From NCBI RefSeq assembly GCF_001440395.1, contig NZ_LLXZ01000046.1, forward strand, positions 18,529-64,935: a DNA stretch of 46,407 nucleotides, given 5' to 3'. This document shows positions 8,762-19,214 of the stretch, piece by piece. Under the pieces are notes generated by a model. That model had not been told where the DNA came from. It worked only from the letters and a program-made list of their open reading frames with translations, and ran no database searches. The translations under genes were made by a program, and so were the position numbers. This DNA is from Bradyrhizobium jicamae (GTDB taxonomy: Bacteria > Pseudomonadota > Alphaproteobacteria > Rhizobiales > Xanthobacteraceae). Numbering within the stretch: position 1 is the first letter of the stretch; each line of letters starts with the position of its first letter.

Positions 8762-8892
8762 TGCGTTACCCCGGCTTGTGAAGTGAAGGTTTGGACGCCG
8801 ATATCGACCTTGGAGCAGTCTATCCTGACGGGTTTTGGCCGTCCGGAAAAGGCCAGCGGTCAAGCGTTCACATTTGCTTGCTTGCCGTGTAA

Positions 8893-10218
<1,326 letters not shown>

Positions 10219-10266
10219 CGCGCCGGCGCATCCAGATAGAACGAGCACCACAGGGGAGGGATTGTG

Positions 10267-11403
10267 ATGAGTGACGGCAACAGCGGGCTTCAACTGCGTA
10301 CGCTGCTCAAGAAGAGCGGCGAACTCGAACTGTCGCTGGCGAACGTTCCGACGCCTGAACCGGCCGACGACGAGGTCGTGGTCCGGGTCGAGGCGACGCC
10401 GATCAATCCGTCCGATCTCGGGCTTCTGATCGGGCCGGCCGACATGTCGACCGCCAGGGAATCCGGCAGCTCGGATGCGCCTGTCATCACGGCGAAGATG
10501 CCGGATGCGGCGATGCGGATGATGGCGGCGCGGCTCGATCAGTCACTTCCTGCGGGCAATGAAGGCGCCGGCGTCGTGATCCGGACCGGGTCCTCAGACG
10601 CCGCCAAGGCGCTGATGGGCAAGACCGTCTCGATGATCGGCGGCGCGATGTACACGCAGTACCGCACCATCAGGGTGCGGGACGTGATGGAATTGCCTGA
10701 TGGCACCACGGCAGCCGACGGCGCGTCATGGTTCGTCAATCCGCTGACCGCACTCGGCATGACCGAGACGATGCGGCGCGAAAATCACAAGGCGCTGGTG
10801 CACACCGCCGCCGCCTCCAACCTCGGCCAGATGCTCAACAAGATCTGCATCAAGGACGGCATCGGCCTCGTCAACATCGTGCGCAGCAAGGAGCAGGCCG
10901 ATATCCTGCACCAGATCGGCGCCAAGTATGTCGTCGATTCCACGGCGCCGAGCTTCATGGAAGATCTCACCAATGCGCTGGTGGAAACCGGCGCCACCAT
11001 CGCCTTCGACGCCATCGGCGGCGGCAAGCTCGCAAGCCAGATTCTTACCAGCATGGAGATGGCGGCCAACAAGACTGCCAAGGAGTACAGCCGCTACGGC
11101 TCGAACGTGTACAAGCAGGTCTATATTTACGGCAGCCTCGACAACCGCCCGACTGAACTCAGCCGCGCTTTCGGCCTGACCTGGGGCGTCGGCGGCTGGC
11201 TGTTGACGCCGTTCCTGCAGAAGATCGGCCCCGCCGAAATCGGCCGCCTGCGCCAGCGCGTGGCGTCCGAACTCAAGACCACGTTTGCCAGCCACTACAC
11301 GCAGGTGGTGTCGCTGCAGGAGACGCTGCAGCTCTCCAATATCGCCGTGTACAACAAGCGCTCCACCGGCGAGAAATTCCTGATCAACCCGAACAAGGGT
11401 TGA
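10267..11403 (+). CDS. MDR-family quinone oxidoreductase-like protein
   Basis: A medium-chain dehydrogenase/reductase of about 378 residues without the usual catalytic zinc ligands, closest to NADPH:quinone reductase and enoyl-reductase types. The N-terminal GroES-like part holds VVVRVEATPINPSDLGLLIGP. The cofactor domain shows VHTAAASNLGQMLNKI (an Ala-rich variant of the nucleotide loop), LVNIVRSKEQADIL and ATIAFDAIGGG. The spacing from GGGGAGGG allows ATG at 10267 or GTG three bases earlier. The gene follows eno by 48 bases on the same strand and is followed by a strong hairpin, so it may end an eno transcript. The substrate is unknown. Confidence 0.88.
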   Translation: MSDGNSGLQLRTLLKKSGELELSLANVPTPEPADDEVVVRVEATPINPSDLGLLIGPADMSTARESGSSDAPVITAKMPDAAMRMMAARLDQSLPAGNEGAGVVIRTGSSDAAKALMGKTVSMIGGAMYTQYRTIRVRDVMELPDGTTAADGASWFVNPLTALGMTETMRRENHKALVHTAAASNLGQMLNKICIKDGIGLVNIVRSKEQADILHQIGAKYVVDSTAPSFMEDLTNALVETGATIAFDAIGGGKLASQILTSMEMAANKTAKEYSRYGSNVYKQVYIYGSLDNRPTELSRAFGLTWGVGGWLLTPFLQKIGPAEIGRLRQRVASELKTTFASHYTQVVSLQETLQLSNIAVYNKRSTGEKFLINPNKG

Positions 11404-11432
11404 TGGCACGGGGCTTCTGCCCAGCCATCAAC

Positions 11433-11464
11433 AGAGCAGGCCGCCCGACGGGGCGGCCTGCTCT
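11433..11464. terminator. Strong bidirectional hairpin terminator
   Basis: A perfect 14-bp stem (agagcaggccgccc / gggcggcctgctct) with a 4-base loop. It lies 30 bases after the MDR stop and 29 bases after the stop of the opposite small gene, exactly where two converging transcripts should end. There is no T-run. Confidence 0.75.
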
Positions 11465-11492
11465 GCGTGATCTGAGACAGAAGATCGCGGGA

Positions 11493-11669
11493 TTATCGTT
11501 GTGATTTCGATCCGGCGTCCGCTGGTTTTCTTTTCGGATGGAGCGTTCGCGTGGAAAGCGCTGCCGCTTCCTCGAGTTCGACGGCGCGCCTGATTATTTG
11601 CAGTTCCAGATAGGCCTTCGCAACGTCAAACCGATACTTTGGTGTTCGCACAGACATTCGATTACGCAT
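11493..11669 (-). CDS. Short hypothetical protein, 58 residues
   Basis: A small frame starting MRNRMSVRTPKYRFDVAKAY. An AAGGGG ribosome site lies five bases before the ATG. The middle (AKAYLELQIIRRAVELEEAAAL) reads as an amphipathic helix and the tail is basic (HPKRKPADAGSKSQR). Composition and wobble use look coding, and a bidirectional terminator follows. I do not recognise the family, but short basic-helix proteins of this kind are common in Bradyrhizobium. It has no visible partner. The alternative is chance, as the frame is short. Confidence 0.5.
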   Translation of the reverse strand: MRNRMSVRTPKYRFDVAKAYLELQIIRRAVELEEAAALSTRTLHPKRKPADAGSKSQR

Positions 11670-12000
11670 GACAACCCCTTCGTAGCGAGGCGCACGCTAA
11701 ACACTGTCGTTGGAACGATCTAGACCGTAGAACTGCTGGTTCCATGTCTCGAAGATGACGCCGTGACATCGTCCAGCAACGGGATCGGTTGCGCCTGGCC
11801 TTGGAGCTGACTGTCGCGGATTTTTGTCCCGTTAGCCGGAAAGCGCTGGCTCCCTAACGGATCGGGCGCGCCGGGGAGTGACCGAAAGCTGGCCGAACGA
11901 GCGCGGTCAACCTATTAAAGGCTATTTCATGCACTTGCATCTTTCCGGCAATCTGACGTAAGGGAAGGGGCAGACGCTTCCACTCCAACAGGGATATCCA

Positions 12001-12555
12001 ATGGCTACGCATACCATCGTCACGATCGTCGGCTCGCTCCGCAAGGAGAGCTTTTCGCTCAAGGTCGCCAACGCGCTCGCCAAGCTGGCGCCGGCGTCCC
12101 TCAAGCTCGACGTGACCACGCTCGAAAGCGTTTCCTTTTTCAACCAGGACCTCGAAGCCAATCCCCCGGCCGACTGGCTGGCGTTCCGCGAAAAGCTGCA
12201 GAAGTCGAACGGCGTGCTGTTCGTGACGCCGGAATACAACCGCTCGATCCCCGGCGTCCTGAAGAACGCCATTGACGTCGCCTCGCGCCCCTATGGCAAG
12301 AGCTCGTTCCTCGGCAAGCCGATCGGTATCGTCGGCAACGCCCCCGGCGCGCTCGGCGGCGTCAGCGCGGTCAAGCATCTTCAGAACATCCTGCCCGGCA
12401 TTGCCGGCCCGATCCTGGGCCAGCCTGAAATCTATTTGAATGCCATCGGCGATGCCTTCGACGACAAGGGCCAGCTCACCAAGGAATCGGTGCAGAAACT
12501 CCTTCAGCAATATATCGACGCGTTTGCGGCGTTCGTTGAGAAGCAGAACAGGTAA
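12001..12555 (+). CDS. NAD(P)H-dependent FMN reductase
   Basis: A 184-residue flavodoxin-like protein of the NADPH-dependent FMN reductase family, which includes ChrR chromate/quinone reductases. The N-terminal VGSLRKESFSLKVANAL is the FMN phosphate-binding loop. The family block FVTPEYNRSIPGVLKNAIDV lies in the middle, followed by GKPIGIVGNAPGALGG. The enzyme probably reduces quinones or similar electrophiles in the cytoplasm; chromate would be incidental. A palindromic repeat starts 12 bases after its stop, so the gene is probably a single transcription unit. Confidence 0.93.
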   Translation: MATHTIVTIVGSLRKESFSLKVANALAKLAPASLKLDVTTLESVSFFNQDLEANPPADWLAFREKLQKSNGVLFVTPEYNRSIPGVLKNAIDVASRPYGKSSFLGKPIGIVGNAPGALGGVSAVKHLQNILPGIAGPILGQPEIYLNAIGDAFDDKGQLTKESVQKLLQQYIDAFAAFVEKQNR

Positions 12556-12567
12556 GCGGTCTCTCCT

Positions 12568-12682
12568 CGTCATTGCGAGGAGCTCGCGAAAAATTGCAAA
12601 GCAATTTTGCGCTGAAGCGACAAAGCAATCCATCCATCCGTTATGCCGTGCTATGGATTGCTTCGCTTCGCTCGCAATGACG
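12568..12682. repeat. Palindromic dispersed repeat, copy 1
   Basis: The outer arms cgtcattgcgag and ctcgcaatgacg are exact reverse complements, and inner parts (agcaatccat / atggattgct) also pair. This copy has an extra internal palindrome, aaaattgcaaagcaatttt, near 12589-12607. It sits just after the FMN reductase gene and ends about 60 bases before ftsB. The same element occurs at 19094, 20459, 39596 and 40701. Confidence 0.9.
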
Positions 12683-12742
12683 GGCCGGCATTCGGGCCAC
12701 TTCTTTAGGAATCCATTAACCCAGCCATCGCATCTTGGGCGC

Positions 12743-13060
12743 ATGGTCTCTCGCGCTCGATTGAAATCCATCCTGACCGGCCTCGCCCTCTACACGGTGG
12801 CGGCGCTGATGGTCAGCTATTTCGGGATCAACGCCTATACCGGCAAATACGGCCTGAACGCCCGCCAGGAGCTCGATCAGGAGATCATCGCGCTGACCTC
12901 GGAGCTGGCGCGGTTGAAGCGGGAGCGGGCAGAGGGCGAGCAGCGGGTATCGCTCTTGCGCTCCGACCGGGTCGACCCCGACATGCTGGATGAGCGCGCG
13001 CGCTTCCAGCTCGACTACGCCAATCCGCGCGACCTGATCCGGACCATCAAGCCGAACTGA
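12743..13060 (+). CDS. ftsB: Septum formation initiator, FtsB/DivIC family
   Basis: A 105-residue bitopic membrane protein. A short cytoplasmic N-terminus is followed by a membrane segment (ILTGLALYTVAALMVSYFGI, about 10-29) and a periplasmic coiled coil (ARQELDQEIIALTSELARLKRERAEGEQRV). FtsB acts with FtsL and FtsQ in the divisome, activating septal peptidoglycan synthesis. The C-terminal DMLDERARFQLDYANPRDLI is a family hallmark. The ATG at 12743 gives the usual short N-terminus; the frame upstream runs into the repeat. Its position between eno and pdhA is conserved in many alphaproteobacteria, from general knowledge. Confidence 0.92.
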   Translation: MVSRARLKSILTGLALYTVAALMVSYFGINAYTGKYGLNARQELDQEIIALTSELARLKRERAEGEQRVSLLRSDRVDPDMLDERARFQLDYANPRDLIRTIKPN

Positions 13061-13069
13061 TTTTCAAGC

Positions 13070-13086
13070 CGCTGTCATCAACAGCG
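13070..13086. terminator. Weak hairpin after ftsB
   Basis: cgctgt and acagcg pair across the 5-base loop catca, nine bases after the ftsB stop. The stem is short and no T-run follows. It may separate ftsB from the PDH operon, whose promoter must lie in the AT-richer stretch that follows up to 13277. Confidence 0.3.
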
Positions 13087-13277
13087 CAATTGTCGGCACG
13101 ATACTTCCGTCACCGTCCGCAAATTTCAAAAAACTGCAAAATCAATTTCGAAAATGTCCCGCCACGTTGCAGTGCGGCATAGCAATATTTTCTCCAGCGC
13201 ACGCAATCCTTTCACGGCGGTTTGAGTTGGGATAGAGAGGGCTGATCCCGTCTCTCTTTCTCACCCCCGGAATTGCC

Positions 13278-14303
13278 ATGGCCGCACCCAAGAAAAGCGT
13301 CGTCGCGAAGGAAGCTGGACAGGAGAAGGCAAACGAATCCCCACCGGAATTCACCAAGGCGCAGGAGCTGGCTGCGCTGCGGGACATGCTGCTGATCCGC
13401 CGCTTCGAGGAGAAGGCGGGCCAGCTCTACGGCATGGGTGCGATCGGCGGTTTCTGCCATCTCTATATCGGCCAGGAAGCGGTCGTGGTCGGGATGCAGA
13501 TGGCCCTGAAGCAGGGCGATCAGGTCATAACCGGATACCGGGACCACGGCCACATGCTGGCCTGCGGGATGTCCGCCAACGGCGTCATGGCCGAGCTCAC
13601 CGGCCGCCGCGGCGGCTACTCCAAGGGCAAGGGCGGCTCCATGCACATGTTCAGCATGGAGAAGAATTTCTACGGTGGCCACGGCATCGTCGGCGCCCAG
13701 GTTTCGCTCGGCACCGGCCTTGCTTTCGCCAACCGCTATCGCGGCAATGACAATGTTTCGCTCGCCTATTTCGGCGATGGCGCCGCCAACCAGGGGCAGG
13801 TCTACGAAAGCTTCAACATGGCGGAGCTGTGGAAGCTCCCGGTGATCTATGTGATCGAGAACAACCGCTACGCCATGGGCACCTCGGTGTCGCGCGCTTC
13901 CGCGCAGTCGGACTTCTCCAAGCGTGGCGCCTCCTTCAACATCCCCGGCAAACAGGTCGACGGCATGGACGTCCGCGCGGTCAAGGCAGCCGCGGATGAG
14001 GCGGTCGCCTGGTGTCGCGCCGGTAACGGCCCCTTTATCCTGGAGATGCAGACCTACCGTTACCGCGGCCACTCGATGTCGGACCCTGCGAAGTATCGCA
14101 CCCGCGAGGAGGTGGAAAAGGTCCGCCACGACTCCGACCCCATCGAGCAGGTGCGTAGCCGCCTGCTGGCCGCCAAGGTCACCGAGGAGGAGTTGAAGAA
14201 GATCGACGCCGAGGTCCGCGAGATCGTCAACGCGTCAGCCGATTTCGCCCAGCGCGATCCTGAGCCTGATGTGTCCGAACTCTGGACCGACATCTATCGC
14301 TAA
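13278..14303 (+). CDS. pdhA: Pyruvate dehydrogenase E1 alpha subunit
   Basis: Forms the alpha2beta2 E1 enzyme with PdhB, decarboxylating pyruvate with thiamine diphosphate and passing the acetyl group to lipoyl groups. The 341 residues match the family. The thiamine-diphosphate/Mg motif runs from GDG at 166-168 to NN at 195-196. YRDHGHMLACG and KGKGGSMHMFS are further E1 alpha signatures, and YRGHSMSDPAKYR is the conserved phosphorylation-loop region of eukaryotic relatives. The N-terminus is Ala/Lys-rich. The ATG at 13278 is the only suitable start; it is first of five or six genes in one operon, with about 217 bases of leader before it. Confidence 0.98.
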   Translation: MAAPKKSVVAKEAGQEKANESPPEFTKAQELAALRDMLLIRRFEEKAGQLYGMGAIGGFCHLYIGQEAVVVGMQMALKQGDQVITGYRDHGHMLACGMSANGVMAELTGRRGGYSKGKGGSMHMFSMEKNFYGGHGIVGAQVSLGTGLAFANRYRGNDNVSLAYFGDGAANQGQVYESFNMAELWKLPVIYVIENNRYAMGTSVSRASAQSDFSKRGASFNIPGKQVDGMDVRAVKAAADEAVAWCRAGNGPFILEMQTYRYRGHSMSDPAKYRTREEVEKVRHDSDPIEQVRSRLLAAKVTEEELKKIDAEVREIVNASADFAQRDPEPDVSELWTDIYR

Positions 14304-14333
14304 GCGCAAGCCCCAAAAGTATCCGGAGCCATC

Positions 14334-15725
<1,392 letters not shown>

Positions 15726-15731
15726 GTCCAG

Positions 15732-16037
15732 ATGGCCGGTCCCAACGAACAGCCATTGCCGCCCGACGTGATCGGCCGCGATGACGCCGTGGAGGTCCTG
15801 CGGGCGTTCGGCGTCGATGGCGGACTCTCGATCGCGTTCCAGCGCGCGTTCGAGGAGCCTGACATGTGGGGCCTGATGCTGGTCGATATCGCCCGCCACG
15901 CCGCCCGCGCCTATGCGCGCGAGAGCGGCTACACCGAGGACGAAGCGCTCGCGCGCATCGTCGATATGTTCGAAGCCGAAATCAACCGGCCGACCGACAC
16001 GGGCTCCACCACGCCGCGGTCGCAACAGGGTCACTGA
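15732..16037 (+). CDS. DUF5076 domain protein in PDH operon
   Basis: A 101-residue acidic cytoplasmic protein placed six bases after pdhB and two bases before pdhC. The core VIGRDDAVEVLRAFGVDGGL followed by DMWGLMLVDIARHAARAY and YTEDEALARIVDMFEAEIN matches what I know as the DUF5076 family, all-helical proteins found in this operon position in Bradyrhizobium relatives. Its role is unknown. The tight spacing and shared strand argue for co-translation with E1 and E2, so a job in assembly, stability or regulation of the complex is a reasonable guess but not shown. Confidence 0.88.
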   Translation: MAGPNEQPLPPDVIGRDDAVEVLRAFGVDGGLSIAFQRAFEEPDMWGLMLVDIARHAARAYARESGYTEDEALARIVDMFEAEINRPTDTGSTTPRSQQGH

Positions 16038-16039
16038 CA

Positions 16040-17386
16040 ATGCCGATCAACATTTTGATGCCCGCGCTGTCGCCCACGATGGAAAAGGGCAACCTTGCCA
16101 AGTGGCTCAAGAAGGAGGGCGACAAGGTCAAGTCCGGCGACGTGATCGCGGAAATCGAGACCGACAAGGCGACGATGGAAGTCGAGGCGGTCGACGAGGG
16201 TACCATCGCCAAGATCCTGGTGCCCGAGGGCACGCAGGACGTCCCGGTCAACGATGTGATCGCGGTGATGGCCGGCGACGGCGAGGACGTGAAGGCCGCC
16301 AGCGCAGGGGCAGGGACTGCGCCCGCAGCAAAGCCCGCCGAGGCACCGAAGGAAGCGCCGAAGCCCGCTGCCGCGGCACCTGCGCCAACGCCTGCACCGG
16401 CTGCCGCGCCCGCACCGGCAGCTCAAGCAGCGGCTGCCCCTTCCAAGGGCAACGGTCACGCCCGCATCTTCTCGTCGCCATTGGCCCGTCGTCTTGCCAA
16501 GGACGCCGGCATCGATCTTTCGCGCATCACCGGCTCCGGCCCGCACGGCCGCGTCGTGGCGCGTGACGTCGAGGACGCGAAGTCCGGCAAGGGCCTAAAG
16601 GCGCCGGCTGCCGCGCCTGCCGCGGGCCCGGGCCTCGCGCCGTCCATGTCGGACAAGCAGATCCTGGCGCTGTTCGAGCCGGGCTCCTACGAGGTCGTGC
16701 CGCATGACGGCATGCGCCGCACGATTGCCCAGCGCCTCACCGCCTCGGTGCAGACCGTGCCGGTGTTTTATCTGACGATGGACTGCGACATCGGCAAGCT
16801 GCTGGTGGCGCGCGAGGAGATCAACGCGGCCGCACCGAAGGACAAGGAGAAGAAACCCGCCTACAAGCTCTCGGTCAACGATTTCGTCATCAAAGCGATG
16901 GCGGTCGCGCTGCAGAAGATTCCCAACTGCAACGTGAGCTGGACCGAAGGCGGCATGCTCAAGCACAAGCATTCCGACATCGGCGTCGCCGTCGCGATGC
17001 CCGGCGGCCTGATCACGCCGATCATCCGGAAAGCGGAAACCAAGACGCTGTCGACCATCTCGTCCGAGATGAAGGATTTTGCGGCGCGCGCGCGGGCGCG
17101 CAAGCTGAAGCCTGAAGAGTATCAGGGCGGCACCACCGCGGTGTCGAACCTCGGCATGTACGGCATCAACCACTTCACCGCCGTGATCAATCCGCCGCAT
17201 GCGACGATCCTCGCCGTCGGCACCAGCGAGGAGCGCCCCGTGGTCCGCGCCGGCAAGATCGAGATCGCGCAGATGATGAGCGTGACGCTGTCCTGCGATC
17301 ACCGCGCCATCGACGGCGCGCTCGGCGCCGAACTGATCGGCGCGTTCAAGCAGTTGATCGAAAACCCCGTCATGATGATGGTGTGA
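16040..17386 (+). CDS. pdhC: Dihydrolipoamide acetyltransferase, PDH E2
   Basis: The 448-residue E2 core of the complex, moving the acetyl group from lipoate to CoA. Domains in order: one lipoyl domain (1-80, acceptor K43), a long Ala/Pro linker (about 88-135), the peripheral subunit-binding domain (ARIFSSPLARRLAKDAG to GPHGRVVARDVE), a second linker, and the catalytic domain from about 220. The catalytic HxxxD is H421/D425 in CDHRAIDG. I chose ATG at 16040; the same frame runs open from 15866 through the DUF5076 gene but has no family residues there. Only one lipoyl domain is here, the second being on PdhB. Confidence 0.98.
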   Translation: MPINILMPALSPTMEKGNLAKWLKKEGDKVKSGDVIAEIETDKATMEVEAVDEGTIAKILVPEGTQDVPVNDVIAVMAGDGEDVKAASAGAGTAPAAKPAEAPKEAPKPAAAAPAPTPAPAAAPAPAAQAAAAPSKGNGHARIFSSPLARRLAKDAGIDLSRITGSGPHGRVVARDVEDAKSGKGLKAPAAAPAAGPGLAPSMSDKQILALFEPGSYEVVPHDGMRRTIAQRLTASVQTVPVFYLTMDCDIGKLLVAREEINAAAPKDKEKKPAYKLSVNDFVIKAMAVALQKIPNCNVSWTEGGMLKHKHSDIGVAVAMPGGLITPIIRKAETKTLSTISSEMKDFAARARARKLKPEEYQGGTTAVSNLGMYGINHFTAVINPPHATILAVGTSEERPVVRAGKIEIAQMMSVTLSCDHRAIDGALGAELIGAFKQLIENPVMMMV

Positions 17387-17411
17387 GCCGGGTGCCGGTT
17401 TGGGGGCAACA

Positions 17412-17651
17412 TTGAATGTCCGGACACGCTGGCCATGGATATCGATGCTGCTTACGGTCGCCGTGGCGCTCAACCCCGTCGGAATCGACTTTCTTCGCTC
17501 CGCCTTCTTCGCCGGCGAACAACTGGCGCGGAACATCGCCCAGCCGATCGTCCTGACCGCGATGGCGATCCTCGCTCTGATCGGCGCGCTCGAATGGCTG
17601 GTAAGGGTGCTTATTATCAATCGCCGCGCGCGCGGCGGAACAACTGCGTGA
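17412..17651 (+). CDS. Small two-helix membrane protein in PDH operon
   Basis: A 79-residue protein with two predicted membrane helices (WISMLLTVAVALNPVGIDFL and IVLTAMAILALIGALEWLVRVLII) and a basic tail NRRARGG. It starts with TTG at 17412, five bases after GGGGG; another in-frame TTG at 17400 is possible. It lies 25 bases after pdhC and 17 before lpd on the same strand, so it is very probably translated from the PDH mRNA. I do not recognise the family. A membrane anchor for the complex, or an unrelated passenger, are both possible. Confidence 0.65.
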   Translation: MNVRTRWPWISMLLTVAVALNPVGIDFLRSAFFAGEQLARNIAQPIVLTAMAILALIGALEWLVRVLIINRRARGGTTA

Positions 17652-17668
17652 GTTGAACGGGAGCCGCC

Positions 17669-19087
17669 ATGGCCGACACATCCTTCGACGTCATCATCAT
17701 CGGCTCCGGCCCCGGCGGCTACGTCACCGCGATCCGCTCGGCGCAGCTCGGCTTCAAGACTGCCATCATCGAGAAATCCTATCTCGGCGGCATCTGCCTG
17801 AACTGGGGCTGCATCCCGACCAAGGCACTGCTGCGCTCGGCGGAAATCTATCACTACATGCAGCACGCCAAGGATTACGGGCTTTCCGCCGAGAAAGTCT
17901 CGTTCGATCCGAAGGCCGTGGTGCAGCGCTCGCGCGGCGTCTCGAAGCGGCTGAATGACGGCGTCGGCTTCCTGATGAAGAAGAACAAGGTCACGGTGAT
18001 CTGGGGCGACGCCTCGATCGACGCGCCCGGCAAGGTCACGGTGAAGAAGTCCGCCGTGGAAGCGCCGAAGGGCGCGCTGGGCGAGGGCGCCTATCAGGCC
18101 AAGCACATCATTATCGCCACCGGCGCCCGCCCGCGCGTGCTGCCGGGGCTGGAGCCCGACAAGAAGCTGGTGTGGACCTATTTCGAGGCGATGGTGCCGG
18201 ACCGGATGCCGAAATCGCTGCTGGTGGTCGGCTCCGGCGCGATCGGCATCGAGTTCGCCTCGTTCTTCCACACCATGGGCGCCGACGTCACCGTGGTCGA
18301 GGTGCTGCCGCAGATCTTGCCGGTCGAGGATGCCGAGATCGCGGGCCTTGCGCGCAAGCGCTTCGAGAAGATGGGCATCAAGATCCTCTCCAACACCAAG
18401 GTGACGAAACTGGAGAAGAAGGCTGACAGCGTCGTCGCCACCATCGACGACGGCAAGAAGCCGCAGACGGTCGAGTTCGAGCGGGTGATTTCCGCAGTTG
18501 GCGTGGTCGGTAATGTCGAGGGCCTCGGGCTGGAGAAGCTCGGCGTCAAGACCGACCGTGGCGTCATCGTGATCGACGGCTATGGCAAGACCAATGTCCC
18601 CGGTATCTACGCCATCGGCGATGTCGCGGGTCCCCCGATGCTCGCGCACAAGGCCGAGCATGAGGGCGTGGTCTGCATCGAGGCCATCAAGGGCCTGCAC
18701 CCGCACGCCATGGACAAGAACCTCATCCCCGGCTGCACCTATTGCAACCCGCAGGTCGCCTCTGTGGGTCTGACCGAGGCGAAGGCGAAAGAGAGCGGCC
18801 GCGAGATCCGCGTCGGCCGCTTCCCCTTCGTCGGCAACGGCAAGGCGATTGCGCTCGGCGAGGATCAGGGTCTGGTCAAGGTGATCTTCGACAAGAAGAC
18901 CGGTCAGTTACTCGGCGCGCACATGATCGGCGCCGAGGTGACCGAGCTGATCCAGGGCTACGTGGTCGCGATGAATCTGGAAACCACCGAGGAAGAGCTG
19001 ATGCATACCGTCTTCCCACATCCGACGCTGTCGGAGATGATGAAGGAAGCCGTGCTGGATGCCTACGGGCGGGTACTGAATATCTGA
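17669..19087 (+). CDS. lpdA: Dihydrolipoamide dehydrogenase, E3
   Basis: A 472-residue FAD/NAD disulfide oxidoreductase that reoxidises dihydrolipoate in the PDH complex. The FAD-binding GSGPGG is at 12-17, the redox-active pair C43/C48 in GGICLNWGCIPTK, and the NAD motif GSGAIGIEFASF in the middle. The C-terminal catalytic pair is H451/E456 in FPHPTLSE. Each family feature is intact. It is the last gene of the operon and is followed seven bases later by a palindromic repeat. A lipA gene, often next in related genomes, is not found here. Confidence 0.98.
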   Translation: MADTSFDVIIIGSGPGGYVTAIRSAQLGFKTAIIEKSYLGGICLNWGCIPTKALLRSAEIYHYMQHAKDYGLSAEKVSFDPKAVVQRSRGVSKRLNDGVGFLMKKNKVTVIWGDASIDAPGKVTVKKSAVEAPKGALGEGAYQAKHIIIATGARPRVLPGLEPDKKLVWTYFEAMVPDRMPKSLLVVGSGAIGIEFASFFHTMGADVTVVEVLPQILPVEDAEIAGLARKRFEKMGIKILSNTKVTKLEKKADSVVATIDDGKKPQTVEFERVISAVGVVGNVEGLGLEKLGVKTDRGVIVIDGYGKTNVPGIYAIGDVAGPPMLAHKAEHEGVVCIEAIKGLHPHAMDKNLIPGCTYCNPQVASVGLTEAKAKESGREIRVGRFPFVGNGKAIALGEDQGLVKVIFDKKTGQLLGAHMIGAEVTELIQGYVVAMNLETTEEELMHTVFPHPTLSEMMKEAVLDAYGRVLNI

Positions 19088-19093
19088 CGCCGC

Positions 19094-19179
19094 CGTCATT
19101 GCGAGGAGCGAAGCGACGAAGCAATCCATTTTATCCGTTATGCCGCGGTATGGATTGCTTCGCTTCGCTCGCAATGACG
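19094..19179. repeat. Palindromic dispersed repeat, copy 2
   Basis: The arms cgtcattgcgag and ctcgcaatgacg pair exactly, and the inner aagcaatcca / tggattgctt extend the stem. It starts six bases after the lpd stop and probably closes or stabilises the PDH transcript. Frames running through it give spurious residues such as GLLRFARND. Confidence 0.92.
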
Positions 19180-19214
19180 CTGAGAGACCACGTGAACAAG
19201 AAAGAAAACCAAGC

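Larger units (their letters stand above)
11404..12000. other. Intergenic stretch with terminator and one small gene
   Basis: Between the MDR gene and the FMN reductase gene. It holds the strong hairpin at 11433-11464, a likely 58-codon minus-strand gene at 11493-11669, and a weaker palindrome (ccgttag at 11829-11835 pairing with ctaacgg at 11854-11860). The plus-strand frame opposite the small gene reads as unstructured, basic sequence and I do not call it. Confidence 0.6.

Noticed and set aside
11538..11723. Plus-strand 61-codon frame
   Set aside because: Lies opposite the better-supported small gene at 11493-11669, has no ribosome site and a mixed, unstructured translation.
19140..19214. 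Longer N-terminus for threonine synthase
   Set aside because: These codons come from the palindromic repeat (GLLRFARND), so the GTG at 19215 is the better start.
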